Assembly (NCBI RefSeq): GCF_015594845.1
Contig: NZ_JADNRK010000001.1
Location: 1 to 64,000, forward strand
Reading direction: 5' to 3'
Length of the DNA: 64,000 nucleotides
Source: Alkalibacter mobilis
GTDB taxonomy: Bacteria; Bacillota; Clostridia; Eubacteriales; Alkalibacteraceae
The notes beneath the pieces are model-generated. The model worked only from the letters and a program-made list of their open reading frames with translations, searched no databases and was not told where the DNA came from. Below are positions 9,330-18,431 of the stretch, piece after piece; positions within the stretch are counted from its first letter, which is position 1, and each line of letters starts with the position of its first letter. The position numbers and the translations under genes are program-made.

Positions 9330-9528
9330 GTCCTGGTGCATTTGTTGAATTGTAAACTTGAATTTGGTACTGATTTGAGTTATTTGACTTCGAAGGGATT
9401 TGTGCCCGCAGTCACCTGCCGGGTTTTGTCCTGAAGAATATGTTAAGTGGGATTTTAACACTTTTGGGGCATCCGCCGAATATTCGATAATCCCCAAACC
9501 TCGTCAACTCCATCGGAGTTCTGGCGCT
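9330..9528 (-). ncRNA. glmS ribozyme-riboswitch
   Basis: On the minus strand the leader contains the invariant ribozyme start AGCGCCAGAAC, then the P2 helix ending GACGAGG, a GGGGATTATCGAATATTCGGCGGATG-type core (shown in two parts: TTATCGA and TTCGGCGGATG), and the downstream pseudoknot and P3/P4 region. Known members bind glucosamine-6-phosphate and cut themselves just before GCGCC, here between bases 9528 and 9527, which destabilises the mRNA and shuts off glmS. The 3' limit is approximate. Confidence 0.95.
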
Positions 9529-9569
9529 TGTATTAAGTTTTTTCTTTTCACTTCCTTTCTTCAACTTAT

Positions 9570-9598
9570 ATTATAGATTTAAATTTATAAATTAACAA
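9570..9598 (-). promoter_or_regulatory. Promoter of glmS
   Basis: On the minus strand, TTGTTA and a perfect TATAAT are spaced by 17 bases. Transcription would begin about 35-40 bases before the ribozyme cleavage site. The remaining bases from 9599 to 9661 hold nothing recognisable. Confidence 0.75.
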
Positions 9599-9661
9599 GC
9601 AAAAGTTCTTAATGCTTTGAATTATGGGCAAAGAATTCATAATCAGTTATGGATGATAAAA

Positions 9662-9701
9662 TAAAAAAGCGCACCTTTGAAATTTGAGGTAACGCTTTTA
9701 A
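9662..9701 (-). terminator. Terminator after glmM
   Basis: On the minus strand AAAAGCG..ACCT pairs with AGGT..CGCTTTT across a short AT-rich loop, followed by TTTTTTAT. It separates glmM from the glmS promoter. Confidence 0.65.
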
Positions 9702-9721
9702 ATAAACGTATGTGATTTTCA

Positions 9722-11065
9722 TCAACCCAATCGGTCAACGATCATGTCTGCCAGATTTTCCGCCATCATCTTGATTTCTTGAAGATCTTCCCCTTCAAGC
9801 ATGACTCTTACCAGAGGTTCAGTTCCGGAAGGTCTGATGAGGACCCTTCCCTTGTTGTCGAGACAGGATTCCATCTTCTTTATTTCACTTTGAATGGTTT
9901 CATCCTTGAGATAATCCATTTTTTTGCTGTTGGAAACTTTCGCATTAACTAAAACTTGCGGCATGATATTCATCATAGAAGCCAGTTCTCCGAGACTCTT
10001 GTTTTCATGTTTGATTATGGATGCAAGCTGAAGTCCGGACAAAACTCCGTCACCAGTTGTGTTGTAATCCAAGAGGATCAAGTGTCCCGATTGCTCTCCA
10101 CCCAGATTGTAGCCGTTTTTCAGCATTTCTTCCAGTACATATCTGTCTCCAACCTTGGTTTTAACGGATTTGCATTTCTGTGAATCCAGCGCCAAATCCA
10201 AACCCATGTTGCTCATTACAGTAACGACAACGGTATCTGATTTTAGGCGGTTTTTCTTTTTCATGTGGTAAGCAAAGATATTCAACAACTTATCCCCGTC
10301 AACCAAAACTCCATTTTCATCTACAGCAAGCATCCTGTCTGCATCGCCGTCAAAAGCCAAACCAAAATCGGCCTTTTTTTCAAGAACTTCATTTTGAAGC
10401 CTCTCCATATGAGTCGATCCACAATTCAAATTGATATTCAGCCCGTCCGGATCATTCCCGATAACAATAATCTCCGCGCCCGCCTTCACAAAAGCCTCGG
10501 GACCGACTTCAAAAGCAGCTCCGTTGGCACAATCCAAAACGATTTTGAGACCCTTGAGATCTGTGTCTATAGTCTTTAAAATATACTCTTCATAAAGTCG
10601 GCTGGAATCGGCCATTTCAGTTACAGTTCCCACTTTTTCACCTGTCATTACCGGATACTCGAAATTGTTTTTGATAAGATCTTCGATTTGATCTTCTATT
10701 TCATCCTTAAGCTTCAAGCCCTGACCGTTGAAAAACTTTATGCCGTTAAATTCTGCCGGGTTATGGGATGCACTTATCATTACTCCTGCATCTGCTCCCA
10801 ATTCTCTTGTCAGGATCGCTATAGCGGGAGTTGGTATGACTCCGACCTTGACAACCTCTCCACCAACGGACAGTATCCCCGCCAAAAGAGCTGCTTCCAG
10901 CATGTCTCCTGAAATCCTCGTGTCTTTACCTATAACGAATTTTGGTTTATGTGAGTTGGTAGCAAGTACATAGGCCCCAGCCCTACCAAGTTCAAACGCA
11001 AGTTGAGGCGTAAGTTCTGTATTGGCTACTCCTCTTACTCCATCTGTTCCAAATAATCTACTCAT
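9722..11065 (-). CDS. glmM: Phosphoglucosamine mutase
   Basis: A 447-residue alpha-D-phosphohexomutase converting glucosamine-6-phosphate to glucosamine-1-phosphate, the step directly after GlmS. The phosphoserine loop is ISASHNPAE with Ser100, the metal loop is DGDADR near residue 240, and the C-terminal phosphate-binding loop is [12 protein letters not shown]. The ATG at 11065 (MSRLFGTDG) is the conserved start and has GGAGG five bases upstream. It lies next to glmS in the same direction but is separated by a terminator and a promoter, so the two are controlled apart. Confidence 0.98.
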   Translation of the reverse strand: MSRLFGTDGVRGVANTELTPQLAFELGRAGAYVLATNSHKPKFVIGKDTRISGDMLEAALLAGILSVGGEVVKVGVIPTPAIAILTRELGADAGVMISASHNPAEFNGIKFFNGQGLKLKDEIEDQIEDLIKNNFEYPVMTGEKVGTVTEMADSSRLYEEYILKTIDTDLKGLKIVLDCANGAAFEVGPEAFVKAGAEIIVIGNDPDGLNINLNCGSTHMERLQNEVLEKKADFGLAFDGDADRMLAVDENGVLVDGDKLLNIFAYHMKKKNRLKSDTVVVTVMSNMGLDLALDSQKCKSVKTKVGDRYVLEEMLKNGYNLGGEQSGHLILLDYNTTGDGVLSGLQLASIIKHENKSLGELASMMNIMPQVLVNAKVSNSKKMDYLKDETIQSEIKKMESCLDNKGRVLIRPSGTEPLVRVMLEGEDLQEIKMMAENLADMIVDRLG

Positions 11066-11120
11066 AATTCCTCCGAAATTTACCAATGATTTTTGTGGTT
11101 GTTTTTAAATTTGATTTGCA

Positions 11121-11819
11121 TCAAGGCACGATCTGAAATATTGATTCAGCTATTATCAAATCTTCAGGCGTGGTTATCTTGATATTGTCATAATGACCTT
11201 TGACGATTTTGATTGGGAAAGGCAACCTCTCAACCAGCATTGCATCATCTGTTCCTACAAATCCGTCCTCCAGAGCCTTTTCGTGAGCTTTGACAAGTAT
11301 CTCCCGACTGAAAGTCTGAGGTGTCTGGACAGTCCATAATTCAGATCTTTTTGGTGTGCTTGCCACTTCCATGTCCTCATTTACAACCTTGATGGTCTCC
11401 TTGACCGGAACAGCTACTATCGTAGCTCCGTATTCAAGGGTCATCTCAATCGATTTAAGCAAGGTGTTTTGGTGTATCAAAGGTCTTGCACCATCGTGCG
11501 TCAATACGATATCTGCTTTCTCATGCACCTTTTTTATCCCGTTATACATGGATTCCTGCCTGCTGGAACCGCCTTCCACCATATATTTCACTTTTTTTAA
11601 TCTATTTGCTCTGATCACATCTTTTTCACATATGCTGAAGTCATTTTTATTTATGACCAAAATTATTTCATCGATCATTGCACATTTTTCAAAAGCAATC
11701 AGCGTGTGTGCCAAAACGGGTTTACCGTTCAGGAACAAGTACTGTTTGTTTATCCCCGCTTTCATACGTGAGCCGGTGCCCGCAGCCACAATAATTGCAC
11801 TCACATAAGGCTTGCCCAT
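11121..11819 (-). CDS. ispD: 2-C-methyl-D-erythritol 4-phosphate cytidylyltransferase
   Basis: A 232-residue enzyme of the non-mevalonate isoprenoid pathway that makes CDP-methylerythritol from MEP and CTP. The CTP-binding loop AAGTGSRMKAG lies near the N-terminus, and THDGARP and VPVKETIK are conserved catalytic segments. The start at 11819 is preferred because an AGAGGCGG site precedes it; the longer frame has none. It follows yacL in the same direction, but a terminator lies between. Its usual partner ispF is about 36 kb away at 47.5 kb. Confidence 0.95.
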   Translation of the reverse strand: MGKPYVSAIIVAAGTGSRMKAGINKQYLFLNGKPVLAHTLIAFEKCAMIDEIILVINKNDFSICEKDVIRANRLKKVKYMVEGGSSRQESMYNGIKKVHEKADIVLTHDGARPLIHQNTLLKSIEMTLEYGATIVAVPVKETIKVVNEDMEVASTPKRSELWTVQTPQTFSREILVKAHEKALEDGFVGTDDAMLVERLPFPIKIVKGHYDNIKITTPEDLIIAESIFQIVP

Positions 11820-11891
11820 ATTTACCGCCTCTTTCCCCATTACATAAATAATCCTGAAACAATATTATATAACAAGATCAAGCCTAAAGCA

Positions 11892-11919
11892 AAAAAAACC
11901 TGCTTAGGCAGGTTTTTTA
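11892..11919. terminator. Terminator after yacL
   Basis: AACCTGC and GCAGGTT form a 7-bp stem with a TTAG loop, flanked by eight A and six T, so it could work in either direction. It separates yacL from ispD. Confidence 0.85.
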
Positions 11920-11933
11920 TCTTCCAAGCTTTA

Positions 11934-13031
11934 CTATTTATTTCCATTTTTCTTTGGTTTTGCAAAAATCATTCTTCCCGCTGCAGTCTGGAGAACGCTT
12001 GTTACCAACACTTCTATGGTATTGCCTACGTACTTTCGTCCATTTTCCACTACTATCATGGTTCCATCATCCAAGTAAGCAACCCCTTGATTTGATTCCT
12101 TTCCATCCTTGATGACTGTTACCACCATTTCTTCACCAGGAATAACTACGGGTTTTACAGCATTGGAAAGTTCGTTGATATTCAAAACGGGAACACCGTG
12201 GAATTCAGCCACTTTGTTAAGATTGTAGTCGTTAGTCACAACTTTTCCCTTAATGTCCTTTGCAAGCTGTAACAACTTGGAATCCACTTCACTGATTTCC
12301 GGATAGTCTTTCTCCGAAATCATCACCTCTACATCCAGTTCCTTCTGAATCCTGTTTAGGATATCCAGGCCTCTTCTTCCCTTTGTCCGCTTTAATGAAT
12401 CTGCAGAGTCTGCAATATACTGAAGTTCCGCAAGAACAAATCCGGGAATTATCAAAACACCTTCCACGAAACCAGTCTGGCATATGTCAAATATACGTCC
12501 GTCAATAATCACGCTTGTATCCAATATCTTGGGACAAGTCATTTTTGATTTTTGAACCTTGACTTCTTTAGGTGTTCTTTTGAACAAACTTACGAGAAGC
12601 TCCGAATTCTTGTTTGTTATTGTGATCCCCATGTAGCCGAACAAGATGTAGATCAAAGTGATAAGTATCTCGTTCATCCCCGGAAACAATCTGAAATTGC
12701 TCAAAGGCAGGGATAACAAAGCAGCTATTATCAGTCCGATTATCAAGCCAAAAGTGGAGACCAACAATTCCTGAAGCGAAAATTTTGACAAAGAGCTTTC
12801 TACGATTTTGGAAATCTTCAATCCAATTTTTATAATTGCAGGTGAAATCAAATAAAAAATCAATCCTAGTATAATTCCGCTGGTTATATGTATGGCAACG
12901 CTCCAGGGAGCTACTGCGAAATCGCCCAACAACTCATTTACCATATCTATATTGAGGATCGCCATGGAAAGCTGATACCCCGTCAAAAATCCCAAAAAAG
13001 ACACAACCCATCTAATTACCTTGATTACCAT
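11934..13031 (-). CDS. yacL: Membrane-anchored PIN/TRAM-domain protein, YacL family
   Basis: A 365-residue protein with four N-terminal membrane segments (about residues 1-140), then a PIN nuclease-like domain and a C-terminal TRAM RNA-binding domain. PIN acidic residues are seen in [13 protein letters not shown] and [12 protein letters not shown]. Start ATG has AAAAGGAGGTGAGACG upstream. It lies in the order radA, carD, yacL, ispD that is common around disA in Firmicutes. A membrane-bound RNase or toxin-derived RNA-binding role is proposed for the family; the substrate is unknown. Confidence 0.92.
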   Translation of the reverse strand: MVIKVIRWVVSFLGFLTGYQLSMAILNIDMVNELLGDFAVAPWSVAIHITSGIILGLIFYLISPAIIKIGLKISKIVESSLSKFSLQELLVSTFGLIIGLIIAALLSLPLSNFRLFPGMNEILITLIYILFGYMGITITNKNSELLVSLFKRTPKEVKVQKSKMTCPKILDTSVIIDGRIFDICQTGFVEGVLIIPGFVLAELQYIADSADSLKRTKGRRGLDILNRIQKELDVEVMISEKDYPEISEVDSKLLQLAKDIKGKVVTNDYNLNKVAEFHGVPVLNINELSNAVKPVVIPGEEMVVTVIKDGKESNQGVAYLDDGTMIVVENGRKYVGNTIEVLVTSVLQTAAGRMIFAKPKKNGNK

Positions 13032-13140
13032 CGTCTCACCTCCTTTTAATATTTTTTTGTCAATTCATGAGTAATATTATAACAGACTTCTTTAAAAATA
13101 ACTTAAAGAAATAGCTGTTAAAGAAAATTTTAATTTAAAA

Positions 13141-13166
13141 AAAGAATAGAACAAATCCTATTCTTT
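13141..13166 (-). terminator. Terminator overlapping the end of carD
   Basis: AAAGAATAG and CTATTCTTT form a 9-bp stem followed on the minus strand by a run of T. The stem includes the last codons and the stop of carD. Confidence 0.75.
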
Positions 13167-13637
13167 AAGACATTCTTTAATGAGCTCTTCGGCTTCTTCG
13201 TTGTTTAAATCTCTGACCAATGCCAATTCACTTACCAAAATCTGTTTTGCGTTATTGAGCATTTTTTTTTCGCCGGTTGACAAACCCTTTTCCCGGTCCA
13301 TGATGTAAAGATCTTTGACCACATCTGCAATATCAAATATGTCTCCGCTTTTTAACTTTTCACTGTTTTCACGGTAACGCCTGTTCCAATTGCTATCCAT
13401 GACGTTTTTGCTTTCATGAAGCACGTCCAGGGCACGCATGAGTTCCGCTTCCTCTACGATATATCTGATCCCAAGATCTTCGCAATTGTTTACTGGAACC
13501 ATAATTTTCATATTGCCTACAGGAAACTTCAGTATGTAATAAGCTGATTTTTCGCCTAATATTTCTTTTTCTTCAATATCCTCGATGATGCCTGCACCAT
13601 GCAGGGGATATACTATCTTATCTCCAATTTTGAACAT
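13158..13637 (-). CDS. carD: CarD/CdnL-family transcription regulator
   Basis: A 159-residue protein with the N-terminal RNA-polymerase-interacting Tudor-like domain (FKIGDKIVYPLHGAG...) and a helical C-terminal DNA-binding domain. Family members bind the RNAP beta subunit and stabilise the open promoter complex, especially at rRNA promoters. The ATG at 13637 is chosen over a TTG two codons earlier because GGAGG then sits eight bases upstream. It lies between radA and yacL; a stem-loop overlapping its stop can end transcription. Confidence 0.93.
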   Translation of the reverse strand: MFKIGDKIVYPLHGAGIIEDIEEKEILGEKSAYYILKFPVGNMKIMVPVNNCEDLGIRYIVEEAELMRALDVLHESKNVMDSNWNRRYRENSEKLKSGDIFDIADVVKDLYIMDREKGLSTGEKKMLNNAKQILVSELALVRDLNNEEAEELIKECLKE

Positions 13638-13727
13638 ATACAAACCTCCCAGCCTATATACTCCATTATAGTACAGCGAGGTCAGATTGTCAAAATAAAT
13701 TATTTTAACACAGGTATGATATCATTG

Positions 13728-15113
13728 TCAAAGAAAAAAACATTTTTGTATTACTTCCTGTATGTTTTTACACTGACTCACTTCCAAAACACCATATTTT
13801 TGCTTTATCTGCAGGTTGTTTTTTGCGACAAAAGCCTTCTTGAAACCCATCCTGTCCAATTCTCTCAGTCTTTGTTCCAGTGAGGGGACTTTTTTGAGTT
13901 CTCCGGTAAGTCCTACGTCTGCTAAAAACGCCACATTTCCGGGTATTCCCTTGTTTTTGACAGATGAGACAATGCTCATTACAACACAGAGATTCACAGA
14001 CTGCTCTTTTAGTTTGAGACCCCCGGTACTTTTTAAAACCACATTTTTATCGTAAAGCATTATCTCAGCCTTTTGTTCCAGTACAGATATCAAGGTGTTA
14101 AGCTGATCTTTTGGTATGGATTCACAAATCCTCGATGGATAGGGTGTAAATGAATGTGAAACCAGGCTTTCTATCTCCACTATTATGGATCTTGATCCGT
14201 CCCTTATGACAGTCAGGGCGCTTCCCCCCACCAGATCCCCCTCTTCCCGCTTTGTCATAAAAAACTCCGACGGATTATCTATGGATGAAAGACCCTTTTC
14301 TCCCATGGAGAAAAAACCTCTTTCCCATGTACTGCCAAACCTGTTCTTGGTGACACTTAATCCCCTTAATTCTTCCTCATCCTCTCCTTCTATGAGCAAC
14401 ACCGTATCTACAAGATGCTCCAAGGCTCTTAATCCCGCCATTTCATCCTTCTTTGTCATTTGTCCTACCATGATGACAGCTCTTGGTCTCCGTTGATCTT
14501 TGGCCAGATTGAGCATTGCATTGGCACACTCCATCGTCTGTGTCGGCGAACCTGCTCTTGATTCTGAAACATCGGGCATTATGAATGTCTGAATACTGTC
14601 CAGCACTATCAGGTCAGGATCTGATTCATTGACGTTTTCGATCACGTTGTTGAGGTTGTTGTCACAATATACCAACAATTTGTCATCCAACTTATCGAAA
14701 AGCCTGTCTGCTCTTCCCTTGATCTGGCTTTCGCTCTCTTCTCCTGACGCGTACAGAACTGTAAAATCTTTCCTTACCAACTCTCCTGCCACCTGCAGCA
14801 ACAATGTTGATTTCCCGGCACCGGGTTTTGCCGTTATTATGGATATCGAATCCTTGACTATACCTCCGCCCATAACTCTGTCAAATTCCTTGATTCCGGT
14901 AACTATCCGCTCAGTCCCGTTGATTTTCACCTTAGATAGGGGCTGAGCCTTCCTTTGCGGTTTTCCTGCAGATTCTTTTTTCCCGCTTCCGGCCGTTTTC
15001 CTTATTTCTCTTTCTTCAAGAGTATTCCATTCTCCGCAGTTCGAGCAATACCCTTGCCATTTATATGACTCTGCACCGCAATTGGTGCACACAAAAACAT
15101 TCTTGACCTTCAA
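13728..15113 (-). CDS. radA: DNA repair protein RadA/Sms
   Basis: A 461-residue branch-migration ATPase for recombinational repair. It has an N-terminal zinc finger (Cys9, Cys12, Cys23, Cys26), a RecA-like core with Walker A KPGAGKST (residues 96-103), the RadA motif KNRFG, and a C-terminal Lon-like domain without protease activity. The start is a TTG at 15113 because an in-frame stop lies just upstream; the GGAGG is 13 bases away, which suggests modest translation. The disA gene that usually follows radA in Firmicutes is absent here. Confidence 0.95.
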   Translation of the reverse strand: MKVKNVFVCTNCGAESYKWQGYCSNCGEWNTLEEREIRKTAGSGKKESAGKPQRKAQPLSKVKINGTERIVTGIKEFDRVMGGGIVKDSISIITAKPGAGKSTLLLQVAGELVRKDFTVLYASGEESESQIKGRADRLFDKLDDKLLVYCDNNLNNVIENVNESDPDLIVLDSIQTFIMPDVSESRAGSPTQTMECANAMLNLAKDQRRPRAVIMVGQMTKKDEMAGLRALEHLVDTVLLIEGEDEEELRGLSVTKNRFGSTWERGFFSMGEKGLSSIDNPSEFFMTKREEGDLVGGSALTVIRDGSRSIIVEIESLVSHSFTPYPSRICESIPKDQLNTLISVLEQKAEIMLYDKNVVLKSTGGLKLKEQSVNLCVVMSIVSSVKNKGIPGNVAFLADVGLTGELKKVPSLEQRLRELDRMGFKKAFVAKNNLQIKQKYGVLEVSQCKNIQEVIQKCFFL

Positions 15114-15244
15114 TTTTTCTCTTATTCCTCCCTACAACAATTCAAATTTAATGTCTGTGCCAAGCCTGATTATCTACCCTGCCACACTCAAGATCACATT
15201 GTCTGACTCTACCCTTTGGAGCATCGACCAAGTTCCTACTATCA

Positions 15245-15868
15245 TTATCCATCTTGTGACTCAGCTATATATCTGTAAAAAATTTCTGCAGTTTTTTTGT
15301 GACCGGATTCTTCCAAATGAATTCCATCTGTTGATCCGGCTTCGACCATAGATCCAATATCTATGAAAACTACATTTTTTTCGGCAGCTACCTTTTCAAA
15401 CTCATCGGAAATTTGTTTTACTTTGTCCATGGCTCCTAAAAATTGGGGCGAATTTTCTGACTCCTCCCCTAACCGTGGTGGAGAAGCGAGTACGATCTTA
15501 GGTGTATTTTCAGGCAAAACGCCTCTTATAACGTCTACCAGGACACCGGCTCCCTTGGCAATTTCCCACGCTCCAGCATTATATATGCTTTTCATGTCAT
15601 TGGTCCCCAGCATTATCAAAACAATATCCAAAGGCTTGTGGCTCATCAAGCACACAGGCAGAGAATCTTTCCCGCTTTTGGCATGATTCCATTGAAAAGG
15701 GTCTTCAAAAACAGTAGTCCTACCATTCAAACCTTCCTCGATGATCAGATATTTTGATCCAAGCATTTTTTGAAGGATGCCTGTCCATCTAATGTCTCTA
15801 GAAAACCTGTTGCCGTCATTTGTATTGTAACCCCAGGTATTAGAATCTCCAAAACACAAAATATTCAT
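15245..15868 (-). CDS. SGNH/GDSL-family hydrolase (esterase)
   Basis: A 207-residue SGNH hydrolase of the arylesterase/TesA type. The nucleophile Ser is in FGDSNTWG (block I), block III is GTND, and the Asp-His pair is in STDGIHLEESGH (block V). The start at 15868 puts block I at the N-terminus as in the family and leaves an 11-base gap to the upstream pepD stop; a longer frame would run into pepD. It lacks a signal peptide, so it should act in the cytoplasm. Probably co-transcribed with pepD. Confidence 0.85.
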   Translation of the reverse strand: MNILCFGDSNTWGYNTNDGNRFSRDIRWTGILQKMLGSKYLIIEEGLNGRTTVFEDPFQWNHAKSGKDSLPVCLMSHKPLDIVLIMLGTNDMKSIYNAGAWEIAKGAGVLVDVIRGVLPENTPKIVLASPPRLGEESENSPQFLGAMDKVKQISDEFEKVAAEKNVVFIDIGSMVEAGSTDGIHLEESGHKKTAEIFYRYIAESQDG

Positions 15869-15879
15869 TTTGATCACCC

Positions 15880-17343
15880 TTATCGAACTTCTTTCAGAAT
15901 TCCGGTCAAAAACTTCCAAGTTTTTTGAGTAGATGATATGGAAAGTTTCTCTCTGGGGCTGTGGACATCCACTATGTTGGGCCCGATGGAAATCATGTCC
16001 AGTCCAGGGATTTTTTCTCCAAATATTCCACATTCTATTCCCGCATGAACCGCTACGATCTTTGGCTCCTCACCGAATATTTTTTTATAAACATTGGTTG
16101 CCAAATCTCTGACTGGAGATGTTTCCGCATAACTCCAACCTGGATAATCACCTGTAAATTCAATGGAAGAACCCATTTGATCTGATATGGCTTTATTGAT
16201 AGCGATTATTTCTTCCTTTTTTGATGAGAAAGAGCTTCTGGCAGCAATTGATATCACAGTTTCATCTTCAGTTGTTTCAACGACTCCGACGTTGCTCGAA
16301 CTGACGGGCATGCCTTCTATGTCTTCGCTCATGCTCATCACTCCATTTGGTACGGACAACAACATGGCTATGATCTGCTTGGTAGTTTCAGTCGTCATCA
16401 TCACGTCAGTAGGCTCACCTGCAGTTTTTGCCGTCACTTGGATCCCACTATCCGCTTTTCTGTATTCATTATGAAAAGCTCTTTGGAATTCTTTTATTAT
16501 AATTTCAAAATTTTCATTTTCAGACCTGTCAACTGCCAAAGTACAGAAGGCCTCCCTCGGTATTGCATTATCCTTAGACCCACCGGATATGCTTATTATA
16601 TTCGCCTCCATCTCATCCTGTATCGCGTACAAAAGCCTGCCCATGAGCCTGTTGGCATTTGCACGGCCCTTGTTTATATCCATGCCTGAATGGCCGCCGG
16701 AAAGTCCGGTGATTTTTATTTCAAATATCTGTCTTTTATCCAATTCCTTGTTTTTTTCCCGCGCAAGCTCAATATGGTGATTTATTCGAATCCCACCTGC
16801 GCAGCTTGTCAGTATCTCATCGTCATCTTCAGAATCCAGATTTATCAAGATTTTTCCTTCTATCAATGATCCATCAAAATTCAAAGCTCCTGTAAGTCCG
16901 CGCTCCTCGTCTACTGTAAATACCGCTTCGATCATGGGATGATCTAAATCTTTGCTGTCCAAAACAGCCAATGCCATGGCCACTCCTATCCCGTTATCCG
17001 CCCCAAGTGTCGTTCCCTTGGCTTTGATGAAGTCGCCATCTATGTACAGATCCAGGGGTTGTGACTCAAAATCGAAGTTGGTGTCGCTGTTTTTCTCCCA
17101 TACCATATCCACATGCCCTTGAAGTACCACTCCCGTATGAGTTTCTCTTCCCTTAGAAGCCGGCTTTTTAATCAAAACGTTGTTGAATCTATCCCTTTTG
17201 TAAAAAAGATTTCTATCCTTGGCAAATTCCACTAGATATTTGCTGATTTCTTCTTCCTTGCCGCTACCTCTGGGAATTTGAGATATATCGTAAAAAAACT
17301 CCATAGTTTTTTCAGGTTCTAAATTTAAAAATTCTTCTCTCAT
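15880..17343 (-). CDS. pepD: Aminoacyl-histidine dipeptidase (M20 family)
   Basis: A 487-residue dizinc dipeptidase that cuts Xaa-His dipeptides and related di- and tripeptides in the cytoplasm. M20 metal-site motifs are intact: GHVDMVWEKN near residue 75, GADNGIG near residue 120, the catalytic DEERGLTG, and the C-terminal HAGIECGIF. Length is normal. It begins with ATG preceded by GGAGGGTCAAAA. The SGNH hydrolase gene follows 11 bases after its stop. Confidence 0.93.
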   Translation of the reverse strand: MREEFLNLEPEKTMEFFYDISQIPRGSGKEEEISKYLVEFAKDRNLFYKRDRFNNVLIKKPASKGRETHTGVVLQGHVDMVWEKNSDTNFDFESQPLDLYIDGDFIKAKGTTLGADNGIGVAMALAVLDSKDLDHPMIEAVFTVDEERGLTGALNFDGSLIEGKILINLDSEDDDEILTSCAGGIRINHHIELAREKNKELDKRQIFEIKITGLSGGHSGMDINKGRANANRLMGRLLYAIQDEMEANIISISGGSKDNAIPREAFCTLAVDRSENENFEIIIKEFQRAFHNEYRKADSGIQVTAKTAGEPTDVMMTTETTKQIIAMLLSVPNGVMSMSEDIEGMPVSSSNVGVVETTEDETVISIAARSSFSSKKEEIIAINKAISDQMGSSIEFTGDYPGWSYAETSPVRDLATNVYKKIFGEEPKIVAVHAGIECGIFGEKIPGLDMISIGPNIVDVHSPREKLSISSTQKTWKFLTGILKEVR

Positions 17344-17410
17344 TTTTGACCCTCCTGTGTTTTAATACTTTCATTATATATTTTATCCTGCTTTTTATGA
17401 AGGTAAATCT

Positions 17411-17436
17411 AAAAAAAGAAAGCCCGAAGGCTTTCG
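17411..17436 (-). terminator. Terminator after the pseudopilin operon
   Basis: GAAAGCC and GGCTTTC form a tight stem with a CGAA loop; on the minus strand it is followed by seven T. Confidence 0.85.
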
Positions 17437-17441
17437 CATGA

Positions 17442-18002
17442 TTAATTATATTTTGTATAGTAGATTGTTGTGGCATCGGTCAATTTGTTCAAGGTCACAT
17501 CTTTGTTCATAAGTTGTACTGACGATGTAGTAACCAAATCGGCCAAAGTTGCTTCTCCAGTTTTTTCTTTTGTGGTAACAGCAAAGTATATATTTTTGTC
17601 TGACTCATTCTCATTAAAAAATTTCAAATCAATAACATTGCTCCCCGTACTGTTACTGGAAACCAGATTCCCTGCTGCATCATATCCAACTATTTCCAAC
17701 GTATCGCCACTCTTCGACATTCTGTAATAAGATTCTATACCATGAAAATTGACTGAATCATTTGAAATTTCTTTTGAAAACTTAAGTTCATCAGTAACCA
17801 TATTTGCAACAAATCTTGCATTTTGCTGCATTGTAGTCTTATCCACTCCAGTTCCAAATGTTCTCCAACCTGTTCGATATATCCCGAACCCCAGCGTAAT
17901 AGTTATTGTAAGTAGTGCCAAAACCACTATGAGCTCGATCAATGTTATTCCTTTTTGATTCTTCGTATTCTTCGTATTCTTCGTATTCTTCGTATTCTTC
18001 AT
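17442..18002 (-). CDS. Prepilin-type protein with repetitive leader
   Basis: About 186 residues. It is a type IV pilin-like or pseudopilin subunit with a class III signal: KG^ITLIELIV, where the prepilin peptidase would cut after Gly and methylate Ile, followed by a 20-residue hydrophobic helix. The leader consists of four NTK repeats coded by a 9-bp tandem repeat. The ATG at 18002 is preferred because GGAG lies nine bases upstream; another ATG at 18017 would add five residues. It follows the second prepilin gene by 17 bases. It looks like a minor pilin of the PilW type rather than a major pilin. Confidence 0.8.
   Translation of the reverse strand: MKNTKNTKNTKNTKNQKGITLIELIVVLALLTITITLGFGIYRTGWRTFGTGVDKTTMQQNARFVANMVTDELKFSKEISNDSVNFHGIESYYRMSKSGDTLEIVGYDAAGNLVSSNSTGSNVIDLKFFNENESDKNIYFAVTTKEKTGEATLADLVTTSSVQLMNKDVTLNKLTDATTIYYTKYN
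17957..17999 (+). repeat. 9-bp tandem repeat in the prepilin leader
   Basis: Four perfect copies of CGTATTCTT (17964-17999) are preceded by a partial copy. Read on the minus strand they code for the NTK repeats just before the prepilin cleavage site. The unit is a multiple of three, so copy-number change would lengthen or shorten the leader without a frameshift. Confidence 0.95.
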
Positions 18003-18019
18003 ATTAATCAGCTCCATTC

Positions 18020-18409
18020 TTAGTCGGGCACAAATGAACGCAGAACTTCCACTTGAACTCCTGGATCTTTTTCTGATTTGATCGTATACATTGTTCCCGA
18101 AACAGTACCTATGCCACCTAGATCCATAATATCTGCACTCTTGTAAAAATAAAGCTTCCCTTCAGATCCGCTGTAAACCTCTTGTCCATCAGCATAGTTG
18201 TAAATCAATGGTTTGCCCGTGACATTTTCCATTATATGCTGAGCTTCGTATAGCAATGTCGTATCTTCTCCCTCATTGGCTATGGATGTAATGCTCATGG
18301 AGAGCATGTAAAGACCTGCAATCAAAAGGATCGATATTATCATAATGGAAACTATGATCTCAACAATGGTGAATCCGGAGGCTCTGTTATTCTTCTTGAA
18401 CTTATTCAT
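18020..18409 (-). CDS. Prepilin-type N-terminal cleavage/methylation protein
   Basis: A 129-residue pseudopilin. Its leader ends in ASG^FTIVEIIVS, a standard prepilin peptidase site with Glu at +5, followed by a hydrophobic helix and a small globular domain. The ATG at 18409 is chosen because GGAG sits eight bases upstream; a TTG five codons earlier lacks a site. It is the middle gene of a three-gene operon, 22 bases after the larger protein. Likely a PilV- or GspI-like minor subunit. Confidence 0.8.
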   Translation of the reverse strand: MNKFKKNNRASGFTIVEIIVSIMIISILLIAGLYMLSMSITSIANEGEDTTLLYEAQHIMENVTGKPLIYNYADGQEVYSGSEGKLYFYKSADIMDLGGIGTVSGTMYTIKSEKDPGVQVEVLRSFVPD

Positions 18410-18431
18410 TCCATCAACTCCCAATTCTACA

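Noticed and set aside
9288-9497. Short minus-strand open frame in the glmS leader
   Set aside because: It lies within the ribozyme, whose structural sequence explains the conservation.
13599-13883. Plus-strand open frame across the carD-radA gap
   Set aside because: Overlaps two conserved genes and has no start site.
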